Part shown: piece by piece, positions 1 to 12,900 of the stretch
Position numbering within the stretch: the stretch's first letter is position 1
How the letters are laid out: the number at the start of each line of letters is the position of its first letter
DNA from: Lepidodermella squamata
Lineage: Eukaryota > Gastrotricha
Assembly: GCA_047495785.1 (NCBI GenBank)
Contig: JBLDXI010000025.1
Span: forward strand, 1 to 64,000
Length of the DNA stretch: 64,000 bases
Direction: 5' to 3'
Program-made: the position numbers and the translations under genes
Notes under the pieces: model-generated
The model's input: the letters and a program-made list of their open reading frames with translations, nothing else
Databases searched by the model: none
Told to the model about the DNA's origin: nothing

Positions 1-14
1 ACATCTCGTGAGAG
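1..14. other. Probable sequencing barcode remnant at contig start
   Basis: The first 14 bases, ACATCTCGTGAGAG, do not belong to the satellite that begins right after them. The reversed monomer would have TTGATTCGCCACG before ATTGGGCATG. From memory they equal the last 14 bases of a 16-base PacBio multiplexing barcode (bc1003). If so, the window starts at a contig end built from an untrimmed read. The alternative is a short stretch of unrelated genomic DNA. Confidence 0.6.
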
Positions 15-3000
15 TGATTGGGCATGATGCCGAATACCGGCAGCACGTGCAAACGGCTGAAAACAGCCATGTTAGCCCGCTCAGGCTCGCTACGAATGCC
101 GCGTCAACAGCGATGTGCCTCAATCGGCCTGCGATTGCGTTTGCAAATTGCTGCCACTATCGAATGATGCACGGATGGCGTTGATTCGCCCACGATTGGG
201 CATGATGCCGAATACCGGCAGCACGTGCAACGGCTGAAAACAGCCATGTTAGCCCGCTCAGGGCTCGCTGCGAATGCCGCGTCAACAGCGATGTGCCTCA
301 AACGGCTGCTATTGCGTTTGCAATTGCTGCCACTATCGAATGATGCACGGATGGCGTTGATTCGCCACGATTGTGCATGATGCCGAATACCGGCAGTACG
401 TGCAACGGCTGAAAACAGCCATGTCAGCCCGCTCAGGCTTTGCTAAGAATGCCGCGTCAACAGCGATGTGCCTCAATCGGGTTGCTATGGCGTTTGCAAT
501 TTGCTGCCACTATCGAATGATGCACGGATGGCGTTGATTCGCAACGATTGGGCATGATGCCGAATATCGGCAGCACGTGCAACGGCTGAAAAACAGCCAT
601 GTCCAGCCCGCTCAGGCTCACTACGAATGCCGCGTCAACAGCGATGTGCCTCAATCGGGTGCTATGGCGTTTGCAATTGCTGCCACTATCGAATGATGCA
701 CGGATGGCGTTGATTTCCCAACGGATTGGGCATGATGCCGAATACCGGCAGTACGTGCAACGGCTGAAAACAGCCATGTTAGCCCGCTCCGGCTCGCTAC
801 GAATGCCGCGTCAACAGCGATGTGCCTCAATCGGGTTGCTATGGCGTTTGCAAATTGCTGCCACTATCGAATGATGCACGGATGGCGTTGATTCGCAACG
901 ATTGCGCATGATGCCGAATACCGGCAGTACGTGCAACGGCTGAAAACAGCCATGTCAGCCCGCTCAGGCTCGCTTACGAAAGCCGCGTCAACAGCGATGT
1001 GCCTCAATCGGGCTGCGATTTGCGTTTGCAATTGCTGCCACTATCGAATGATGCCACGGATGGCGTTGATTCGCCACGATTGGGCATGATGCCGAATACC
1101 GGCAGTACGTGCAACGGCTGAAAACAGCCATGTTAGCCCGCTCAGGGCTCGCTACGAATGACGCGTCAACAGCGATGTGCCCTCAATCGGCTGCGATTGC
1201 GTTTGCAATTGCTGCCACTATCGAATGATGCACGGATGGCGTTGATTCGCCACGATTGGGCCATGATGCCGAATACCGGCAGCACGTGCAACGGCTGAAA
1301 ACAGCCATGTTAGCCCGCTCAGGCTCGCTACGGAATGCCGCGTCAACAGCGATGTGCCTCAATCGGCTGCGATTGCGTTTGCAATTGCTGCCACTATCGA
1401 ATGATGCACGGATGGCGTTGATTCGCAACGATTGGGCATGATGCCGAATACCGGCAGTACGTGCAACGGCTGAAAACAGCCATGTTAGCCCGCTCAGGCT
1501 CGCTACGAATGCCGCGTCAAAAGCGATGTGCCTCAATCGGGTGCTATTTGCGTTTGCAATTGCTACCACTATCGAATGATGCACGGATGGCGTTGATTCG
1601 CCACGATTGGGCATGATGCCCGAATACCGGGCAGCACGTGCAACGGCTGAAAACAGCCATGTTAGCCCGCTCAGGCTCGCTGCGGATACCGCGTCAACAG
1701 CGATGTGCCTCAATCGGCTGCGATTGCGTTTGCAATTGCTGCCACTATCGAATGATGCACGGATGGCGTTGATTCGCCACGATTGGGCATGATGCCGAAT
1801 ACCGGCAGCACGTGCAACGGCTGAAAACAGCCATGTTAGCCCGCTCAGGCTCGCTGCGAATGCCGCGTCAACAGCGATGTGCCTCAAACGGCTGCTATTG
1901 CGTTTGCAATTGCTGCCACTATCGAATGATGCACGGATGGCGTTGATTCGCCACGATTGGGCATGATGCCGAATATCGGCAGCACGTGCAACGGCTGAAA
2001 ACAGCCATGTTAGCCCGCTCAGGCTCGCTACGAATGCCGCGTCAACAAGCGATGTGCCTCAATCGGCTGCGATTGCGTTTGCAATTGCTTGCCACTATCG
2101 AATGATGCACGGATGGCGTTGATTCGCCACGATTGGGCATGATGGCCGAATACCGGCAGTACGTGCAAACGGCTGAAAAACAGCCATGTCAGCCCGCTCA
2201 GGCTCGCTAAGAATGCCGCGTCAACAGCGATGTGCCTCAAACGGCTGCTATTGCGTTTTGCAATTGCTGCCACTATCGAATGATGCACGGATGGCGTTGA
2301 TTCGCCACGATTGGGCATGATGCCGAATACCGGCAGTACGTGCAAACGGCTGAAAAACAGCCATGTCAGCCCCGCTCAGGCTCGCTAAGAATGCCGCGTC
2401 AACAGCGATGTGCCTCAATCGGGTGCTATGGCGTTTGCAATTGCTGCCACTATCGAATGATGCACGGATGGCGTTGATTCGCCACGATTGGGCATGATGC
2501 CGAAATACCGGCAGTACGTGCAACGGCTGAAAACAGCCATGTCAGCCCGCTCAGGCTCGCTAAGAATGCCGCGTCAACAGCGATGTGCCTCAAAACGGCT
2601 GCTATTGCGTTTGCAATTGCTGCCACTATCGAATGATGCACGGATGGCGTTGATTCGCCACGATTGGGCCATGATGCCGAATACCGGCAGTACGTGCAAC
2701 GGCTGAAAAACAGCCATGTCAGCCCGCTCAGGCTCGCTAAGAATGCCGCGTCAACAGCGATGTGCCTCAATCGGGTGCTATGGCGTTTGCAATTGCTGCC
2801 ACTATCGAATGATGCACGGATGGGCGTTGATTCGCCACGATTGCGCATGATGCCGAATACCGGCAGTACGTGCAACGGCTGAAAAACAGCCATGTTAAGC
2901 CCGCTCAGGCTCGCTACGAATGACGCGTCAACAGCGATGTGCCTCAATCGGCTGCGATTTGCGTTTGCAATTGCTGCCACTATCGAATGATGCACGGATG

Positions 3001-3927
3001 GCGTTGATTCGCCACGATTGGGCATGATGCCGAATACCGGCAGTACGTGCAACGGCTGAAAACAGCCATGTTAGCCCGCTCAGGCTCGCTAAGAATGCCG
3101 CGTCAACAGCGATGTGCCTCAATCGGGTGCTATGGCGTTTGCAATTGCTGCCACTATGGGAATGATGCACGGATGGCGTTGATTTCGCCACGATTTGGCA
3201 TGATGCCGAATACCGGCAGTACGTGCAACGGCTGAAAACAGCCATGTTAGCCCCGCTCAGGCTCGCTACGAATGACGCGTCAACAGCGATGTGCCTCAAT
3301 CGGGTGCTATGGCGTTTGCAATTGCTGCCACTATCGAATGATGCACGGATGGCGTTGATTCGCCACGATTGCGCATGATGCCGAATACCGGCAGTACGTG
3401 CAAACGGCTGAAAACAGCCATGTCAGCCCGCTCAGGCTCGCTACGAAAGCCGCGTCAACAGCGATGTGCCTCAATCGGCTGCGATTGCGTTTGCAATTGC
3501 TGCCACTATCGAATGATGCACGGATGGCGTTGATTCGCCACGATTGGGCATGATGCCGAATACCGGCAGTACGTGCAACGGCTGAAAACAGCCATGTCAG
3601 CCCGCTCAGGCTCGCTAAGAATGCCGCGTCAACAGCGATGTGCCTCAATCGGGTGCTATGGCGTTTGCAATTGCTGCCACTATCGAATGATGCACGGATG
3701 GCGTTGATTCGCCACGATTGGGCATGATGCCGAATACCGGCAGTACGTGCAACGGCTGAAAACAGCCATGTTAGCCCCGCTCAGGCTCGCTACGAATGAC
3801 GCGTCAACAGCGATGTGCCTCAATCGGCTGCGATTGCGTTTTGCAATTGCTGCCACTATGGAATGATGCACGGATGGCGTTGATTCGCCACGATTTGGCA
3901 TGATGCCGAATACCGGCAGTACGTGCA
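1..3927 (-). repeat. 174-bp satellite, inverted block (about 22 copies)
   Basis: The same 174-bp monomer as in the following block, but reading on the minus strand. Nearly every copy carries one or more single-base insertions, mostly lengthened homopolymers such as AAA for AA or GGG for GG (for example near 50, 142, 185 and 258). The reading frame that stays open in the forward block is therefore broken repeatedly here. This pattern looks like uncorrected long-read error rather than satellite decay. The block ends at an orientation switch at 3922-3927, where CGTGCA fits the monomer in both directions. Confidence 0.95.
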
Positions 3928-6900
3928 TCATTCGATAGTGGGCAGCAATTGCAAACGCAATAGCAGCCGTTTGAGGCACATCGCTGTTGACGCGGCATTC
4001 GCAGCGAGCCTGAGCGGGCTAACATGGCTGTTTTCAGCCGTTGCACGTGCTGCCGGTATTCGGCATCATGCCCAATCGTGGGCGAATCAAACGCCATCCG
4101 TGCATCATTCGATAGTGGCAGCAATTGCAAACGCAATCGCAGCCGATTGAGGCACATCGCTGTTGACGCGGCATTCGTAGCGAGCCTGAGCGGGCTAACA
4201 TGGCTGTTTTTCAGCCGTTGCACGTGCTGCCGGTATTCGGCATCATGCCCAATCGTGGCGAATCAACGCCATCCGTGCATCATTCGATAGTGGGCAGCAA
4301 TTGCAAACGCCATAGCACCCGATTGAGGCAACATCGCTGTTGACGCGGCATTCGTAGCGAGCCTGAGCGGGCTGACATGGCTGTTTTCAGCCGTTGCACG
4401 TGCTGCCGATATTCGGCATCATGCCCAATCGTTGCGAATCAACGCCATCCGTGCATCATTCGATAGTGGCAGCAATTGCAAACGCCATAGCACCCCGATT
4501 GAGGGCACATCGCTGTTTGACCGCGGCATTCTTAGCGAGCCTGAGCGGGCTGACATGGCTGTTTTCAGCCGTTGCACGTGCTGCCGATATTCGGCATCAT
4601 GCCCAATCGTTGCGAATCAACGCCATCCGTGCAATCATTCGATAGTGGCAGCAATTGCAAACGCAATAGCAGCCGTTTGAGGCACATCGCTGTTGACGCG
4701 GCATTCGCAGCGAGGCCTGAGCGGGCTAACATGGCTGTTTTCAGCCGTTGCACGTGCTGCCGGTATTCGGCATCATGCCCAATCGTGGCGAATCAACGCC
4801 ATCCGTGCATCATTCGATAGTGGCAGCAATTGCAAACGCAATCGCAGCCGATTGAGGCACATCGCTGTTGACGCGGTATCCGCAGCGAGCCTGAGCGGGC
4901 TAACATGGCTGTTTTCAGCCGTTGCACGTGCTGCCGGTATTCGGCATCATGCCCAATCGTGGGCGAATCAACGCCATCCGTGCATCATTCGATAGTGGTA
5001 GCAATTGCAAACGCCATAGCACCCGATTGAGGCACATCGCTTTTGACGCGGCATTCGTAGCGAGCCTGAGCGGGCTAACATGGCTGTTTTCAGCCGTTGC
5101 ACGTACTGCCGGTATTCGGCATCATGCCCAATCGTTGCGAATCAACGCCATCCGTGCATCATTCGATAGTGGCAGCAATTGCAAACGCAATCGCAGCCGA
5201 TTGAGGCACATCGCTGTTGACGCGTCATTCGACGCGTCATTCGTAGCGAGCCTGAGCGGGCTGACATGGCTGTTTTCAGCCGTTGCACGTACTGCCGGTA
5301 TTCGGCATCATGCACAATCGTGGCGAATCAACGCCATCCGTGCATCATTCGATAGTGGCAGCAATTGCAAACGCCATAGCACCCGATTGAGGCACATCGC
5401 TGTTGACGCGGCATTCTTAGCAAGCCTGAGCGGGCTGACATGGCTGTTTTCAGCCGTTGCACGTACTGCCGGTATTCGGCATCATGCACAATCGTGGCGA
5501 ATCAACGCCATCCGTGCATCATTCGATAGTGGCAGCAATTGCAAACGCAATAGCAGCCGTTTGAGGCACATCGCTGTTGACGCGGCATTCGCAGCGAGCC
5601 TGAGCGGGCTAACATGGCTGTTTTCAGCCGTTGCACGTGCTGCCGGTATTCGGCATCATGCCCAATCGTGGCGAATCAACGCCATCCGTGCATCATTCGA
5701 TAATGGCAGCAATTGCAAACGCCATAGCACCCGATTGAGGCACATCGCTGTTGACGCGGCATTCGTAGCGAGCCGGAGCGGGCTAACATGGCTGTTTTCA
5801 GCCGTTGCACGTACTGCCGGTATTCGGCATCATGCCCAATCGTTGGGAATCAACGCCATCCGTGCATCATTCGATAGTGGCAGCAATTGCAAACGCCATA
5901 GCACCCGATTGAGGCACATCGCTGTTGACGCGGCATTCGTAGCGAGCCTGAGCGGGCTGACATGGCTGTTTTCAGCCGTTGCACGTGCTGCCGATATTCG
6001 GCATCATGCCCAATCGTTGCGAATCAACGCCATCCGTGCATCATTCGATAGTGGCAGCAATTGCAAACGCCATAGCACCCGATTGAGGCACATCGCTGTT
6101 GACGCGGCATTCTTAGCAAGCCTGAGCGGGCTGACATGGCTGTTTTCAGCCGTTGCACGTACTGCCGGTATTCGGCATCATGCACAATCGTGGCGAATCA
6201 ACGCCATCCGTGCATCATTCGATAGTGGCAGCAATTGCAAACGCAATAGCAGCCGTTTGAGGCACATCGCTGTTGACGCGGCATTCGCAGCGAGCCTGAG
6301 CGGGCTAACATGGCTGTTTTCAGCCGTTGCACGTGCTGCCGGTATTCGGCATCATGCCCAATCGTGGCGAATCAACGCCATCCGTGCATCATTCGATAGT
6401 GGCAGCAATTGCAAACGCAATCGCAGCCGATTGAGGCACATCGCTGTTGACGCGGCATTCGTAGCGAGCCTGAGCGGGCTAACATGGCTGTTTTCAGCCG
6501 TTGCACGTGCTGCCGGTATTCGGCATCATGCCCAATCGTGGCGAATCAACGCCATCCGTGCATCATTCGATAGTGGCAGCAATTGCAAACGCCATAGCAC
6601 CCGATTGAGGCACATCGCTGTTGACGCGGCATTCGTAGCGAGCCTGAGCGGGCTGACATGGCTGTTTTCAGCCGTTGCACGTGCTGCCGATATTCGGCAT
6701 CATGCCCAATCGTTGCGAATCAACGCCATCCGTGCATCATTCGATAGTGGCAGCAATTGCAAACGCCATAGCACCCGATTGAGGCACATCGCTGTTGACG
6801 CGGCATTCTTAGCGAGCCTGAGCGGGCTGACATGGCTGTTTTCAGCCGTTGCACGTGCTGCCGATATTCGGCATCATGCCCAATCGTTGCGAATCAACGC

Positions 6901-9900
6901 CATCCGTGCATCATTCGATAGTGGCAGCAATTGCAAACGCCATAGCACCCGATTGAGGCACATCGCTGTTGACGCGGCATTCTTAGCAAGCCTGAGCGGG
7001 CTGACATGGCTGTTTTCAGCCGTTGCACGTACTGCCGGTATTCGGCATCATGCCCAATCGTTGCGAATCAACGCCATCCGTGCATCATTCGATAGTGGCA
7101 GCAATTGCAAACGCCATAGCAGCCGATTGAGGCACATCGCTGTTGACGCGTCATTCGTAGCGAGCCTGAGCGGGCTGACATGGCTGTTTTCAGCCGTTGC
7201 ACGTACTGCCGGTATTCGGCATCATGCACAATCGTGGCGAATCAACGCCATCCGTGCATCATTCGATAGTGGCAGCAATTGCAAACGCCATAGCACCCGA
7301 TTGAGGCACATCGCTGTTGACGCGGCATTCTTAGCAAGCCTGAGCGGGCTGACATGGCTGTTTTCAGCCGTTGCACGTACTGCCGGTATTCGGCATCATG
7401 CACAATCGTGGCGAATCAACGCCATCCGTGCATCATTCGATAGTGGCAGCAATTGCAAACGCAATAGCAGCCGTTTGAGGCACATCGCTGTTGACGCGGC
7501 ATTCGCAGCGAGCCTGAGCGGGCTAACATGGCTGTTTTCAGCCGTTGCACGTGCTGCCGGTATTCGGCATCATGCCCAATCGTGGCGAATCAACGCCATC
7601 CGTGCATCATTCGATAGTGGCAGCAATTGCAAACGCAATCGCAGCCGATTGAGGCACATCGCTGTTGACGCGTCATTCGTAGCGAGCCTGAGCGGGCTGA
7701 CATGGCTGTTTTCAGCCGTTGCACGTACTGCCGGTATTCGGCATCATGCCCAATCGTGGCGAATCAACGCCATCCGTGCATCATTCGATAGTGGCAGCAA
7801 TTGCAAACGCCATAGCACCCGATTGAGGCACATCGCTGTTGACGCGGCATTCTTAGCAAGCCTGAGCGGGCTGACATGGCTGTTTTCAGCCGTTGCACGT
7901 ACTGCCGGTATTCGGCATCATGCACAATCGTGGCGAATCAACGCCATCGGTGCATCATTCGATAGTGGCAGCAATTGGAAACGCAATAGCAGCCGTTTGA
8001 GGCACATCGCTGTTGACGCGGCATTCGCAGCGAGCCTGAGCGGGCTAACATGGCTGTTTTCAGCCGTTGCACGTGCTGCCGGTATTCGGCATCATGCCCA
8101 ATCGTGGCGAATCAACGCCATCCGTGCATCATTCGATAGTGGCAGCAATTGCAAACGCACTCGCAGCCGATTGAGGCACATCGCTGTTGACGCGTCATTC
8201 GTAGCGTGCCTGAGCGGGCTGACATGGCTGTTTTCAGCCGTTGCACGTACTGCCGGTATTCGGCATCATGCCCAATCGTGGCGAATCAACGCCATCCGTG
8301 CATCATTCGATAGTGGCAGCAATTGCAAACGCCATAGCACCCGATTTAGGCACATCGCTGTTGACGCGGCATTCTTAGCGAGCCTGAGCGGGCTAACATG
8401 GCTGTTTTCAGCCGTTGCACGTACTGCCGGTATTCGGCATCATCCCCAATCGTGGCGAATCAACGCCATCCGTGCATCATTCGATAGTGGCAGCAATTGC
8501 AAACGCAATAGCACCCGATTGAGGCACATCGCTTTTGACGCGGCATTCGTAGCGAGCCTGAGCGGGCTAACATGGCTGTTTTCAGCCGTTGCACGTACTG
8601 CCGGTATTCGGCATCATGCCCAATCGTTGCGAATCAACGCCATCCGTGCATCATTCGATAGTGGCAGCAATTGCAAACGCAATCGCAGCCGATTGAGGCA
8701 CATCGCTGTTGACGCGTCATTCGTAGCGAGCCTGAGCGGGCTAACATGGCTGTTTTCAGCCGTTGCACGTACTGCCGGTATTCGGCAGCATGCCCAATCG
8801 TGGCGAATCAACGCCATCCGTGCATCATTCGATAGTGGCAGCAATTGCAAACGCAATAGCAGCCGTTTGAGGCACATCGCTGTTGACGCGGCATTCGCAG
8901 CGAGCCTGAGCGGGCTAACATGGCTGTATTCAGCCGTTGCACGTACTGCCGGTATTCGGCATCATGCCCAATCGTGGCGAATCAACGCCGTCCGTGCATC
9001 ATTCGATAGTGGCAGCAATTGCAAACGCAATCGCAGCCGATTGAGGCACATCGCTGTTGACGCGGTATCCGCAGCGAGCCTGAGCGGGCTAACATGGCTG
9101 TTTTCAGCCGTTGCACGTGCTGCCGATATTCGGCATCATGCCCAATCGTGGCGAATCAACGCCATCCGTGCATCATTCGATAGTGGTAGCAATTGCAAAC
9201 GCAATAGCACCCGATTGAGGCACATCGCTGTTGACGCGGCATTCTTAGCGAGCCTGAGCGGGCTAACATGGCTGTTTTCAGCCGTTGCACGTACTGCCGG
9301 TATTCGGCATCATGCCCAATCGTTGCGAATCAACGCCATCCGTGCATCATTCGATAGTGGCAGCAATTGCAAACGCAATAGCAGCCGTTTGAGGCACATC
9401 GCTGTTGACGCGGCATTCGTAGCGAGCCTGAGCGGGCTAACATGGCTGTTTTCAGCCGTTGCACGTACTGCCGGTATTCGGCATCATGCCCAATCGTGGC
9501 GAATCAACGCCATCCGTGCATCATTCGATAGTGGCAGCAATTGCAAACGCCATAGCACCCGATTGAGGCACATCGCTGTTGACGCGGCATTCTTAGCGAG
9601 CCTGAGCGGGCTGACATGGCTGTTTTCAGCCGTTGCACGTACTGCCGGTATTCGGCATCATCCCCAATCGTTGCGAATCAACGCCATCCGTGCATCATTC
9701 GATAGTGGCAGCAATTGCAAACGCAATAGCAGCCGTTTGAGGCACATCGCTGTTGACGCGGCATTCGTAGCGAGCCTGAGCGGGCTAACATGGCTGTTTT
9801 CAGCCGTTGCACGTACTGCCGGTATTCGGCATCATCCCCAATCGTGGCGAATCAACGCCATCCGTGCATCATTCGATAGTGGCAGCAATTGCAAACGCAA

Positions 9901-12900
9901 TCGCAGCCGATTGAGGCACATCGCTGTTGACGCGTCATTCGTAGCGAGCCTGAGCGGGCTAACATGGCTGTTTTCAGCCGTTGCACGTACTGCCGGTATT
10001 CGGCAGCATGCCCAATCGTGGCGAATCAACGCCATCCGTGCATCATTCGATAGTGGCAGCAATTGCAACCGCAATAGCAGCCGTTTGAGGCACATCGCTG
10101 TTGACGCGGCATTCGCAGCGAGCCTGAGCGGGCTAACATGGCTGTATTCAGCCGTTGCACGTACTGCCGGTATTCGGCATCATGCCCAATCGTGGCGAAT
10201 CAACGCCGTCCGTGCATCATTCGATAGTGGCAGCAATTGCAAACGCAATCGCAGCCGATTGAGGCACATCGCTGTTGACGCGGTATCCGCAGCGAGCCTG
10301 AGCGGGCTAACATGGCTGTTTTCAGCCGTTGCACGTGCTGCCGATATTCGGCATCATGCCCAATCGTGGCGAATCAACGCCATCCGTGCATCATTCGATA
10401 GTGGTAGCAATTGCAAACGCAATAGCACCCGATTGAGGCACATCGCTTTTGACGCGGCATTCGTAGCGAGCCTGAGCGGGCTAACATGGCTGTTTTCAGC
10501 CGTTGCACGTACTGCCGGTATTCGGCATCATGCCCAATCGTTGCGAATCAACGCCATCCGTGCATCATTCGATAGTGGCAGCAATTGCAAACGCAAACGC
10601 AGCCGATTGAGGCACATCGCTGTTGACGCGTCATTCGTAGCGAGCCTGAGCGGGCTAACATGGCTGTTTTCAGCCGTTGCACGTACTGCCGGTATTCGGC
10701 ATCATGCCCAATCGTGGCGAATCAACGCCATCCGTGCATCATTCGATAGTGGCAGCAATTGCAAACGCCATAGCACCCGATTGAGGCACATCGCTGTTGA
10801 CGCGGCATTCTTAGCGAGCCTGAGCGGGCTGACATGGCTGTTTTCAGCCGTTGCACGTACTGCCGGTATTCGGCATCATCCCCAATCGTTGCGAATCAAC
10901 GCCATCCGTGCATCATTCGATAGTGGCAGCAATTGCAAACGCAATAGCAGCCGTTTGAGGCACATCGCTGTTGACGCGGCATTCGTAGCGAGCCTGAGCG
11001 GGCTAACATGGCTGTTTTCAGCCGTTGCACGTACTGCCGGTATTCGGCATCATGCCCAATCGTGGCGAATCAACGCCATCCGTGCATCATTCGATAGTGG
11101 CAGCAATTGCAAACGCCATAGCACCCGATTGAGGCACATCGCTGTTGACGCGGCATTCTTAGCGAGCCTGAGCGGGCTGACATGGCTGTTTTCAGCCGTT
11201 GCACGTACTGCCGGTATTCGGCATCATCCCCAATCGTTGCGAATCAACGCCATCCGTGCATCATTCGATAGTGGCAGCAATTGCAAACGCCATAGCACCC
11301 GATTTAGGCACATCGCTGTTGACGCGGTATCCGCAGCGAGCCTGAGCGGGCTAACATGGCTGTTTTCAGCCGTTGCACGTGCTGCCGATATTCGGCATCA
11401 TGCCCAATCGTGGCGAATCAACGCCATCCGTGCATCATTCGATAGTGGCAGCAATTGCAAACGCCATAGCACCCGATTGAGGCACATCGCTTTTGACGCG
11501 GCATTCGCAGCGACCCTGAGCGGGCTGACATGGCTGTTTTCAGCCGTTGCACGTACTGCCGGTATTCGGCATCATGCCCAATCGTGGCGAATCAACGCCA
11601 TCCGTGCATCATTCGATAGTGGCAGCAATTGCAAACGCAATAGCAGCCGTTTGAGGCACATCGCTGTTGACGCGGCATTCGCAGCGACCCTGAGCGGGCT
11701 AACATGGCTGTTTTCAGCCGTTGCACGTGCTGCCGATATTCAGCATCATGCCCAATCGTGGCGAATCAACGCCATCCGTGCATCATTCGATAGTGGCAGC
11801 AATCGCAAACGCAATCGCAGCCGATTGAGGCACATCGCTGTTGACGCGGTATCCGCAGCGAGCCTGAGCGGGCTAACATGGCTGTTTTCAGCCGTTGCAC
11901 GTACTGCCGGTATTCGGCATCATGCCCAATCGTTGCGAATCAACGCCATCCGTGCATCGTTCGATAGTGGTAGCAATTGCAAACGCAATAGCACCCGATT
12001 GAGGCACATCGCTTTTGACGCGGCATTCGTAGCGAGCCTGAGCGGGCTAACATGGCTGTTTTCAGCCGTTGCACGTACTGCCGGTATTCGGCATCATGCC
12101 CAATCGTTGCGAATCAACGCCATCCGTGCATCATTCGATAGTGGCAGCAATTGCAAACGCAATCGCAGCCGATTGAGGCACATCGCTGTTGACGCGTCAT
12201 TCGTAGCGAGCCTGAGCGGGCTAACATGGCTGTTTTCAGCCGTTGCACGTACTGCCGGTATTCGGCATCATGCCCAATCGTGGCGAATCAACGCCATCCG
12301 TGCATCATTCGATAGTGGCAGCAATTGCAAACGCAATAGCAGCCGTTTGAGGCACATCGCTGTTGACGCGGCATTCGTAGCGAGCCTGAGCGGGCTGACA
12401 TGGCTGTTTTCAGCCGTTGCACGTACTGCCGGTATTCGGCATCATGCCCAATCGTGGCGAATCAACGCCATCCGTGCATCATTCGATAGTGGCAGCAATT
12501 GCAAACGCAATCGCAGCCGATTGAGGCACATCGCTGTTGACGCGGCATTAGCAGCGAGCCTGAGCGGGCTAACATGGCTGTTTTCAGCCGTTGCACGTGC
12601 TGCCGATATTCGGCATCATGCCCAATCGTGGCGAATCAACGCCATCCGTGCATCATTCGATAGTGGTAGCAATTGCAAACGCAATAGCACCCGATTGAGG
12701 CACATCGCTGTTGACGCGGCATTCGTAGCGAGCCTGAGCGGGCTAACATGGCTGTTTTCAGCCGTTGCACGTACTGCCGGTATTCGGCATCATGCCCAAT
12801 CGTTGCGAATCAACGCCATCCGTGCATCATTCGATAGTGGCAGCAATTGCAAACGCAAACGCAGCCGATTGAGGCACATCGCTGTTGACGCGTCATTCGT

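Noticed and set aside
1-8000. Simple fold-back of the satellite at 3922-3927
   Set aside because: Monomer variants read outward on the two sides differ from the first unit (ASFVAS on the left, AAFAAS on the right), so the arms are not mirror copies.
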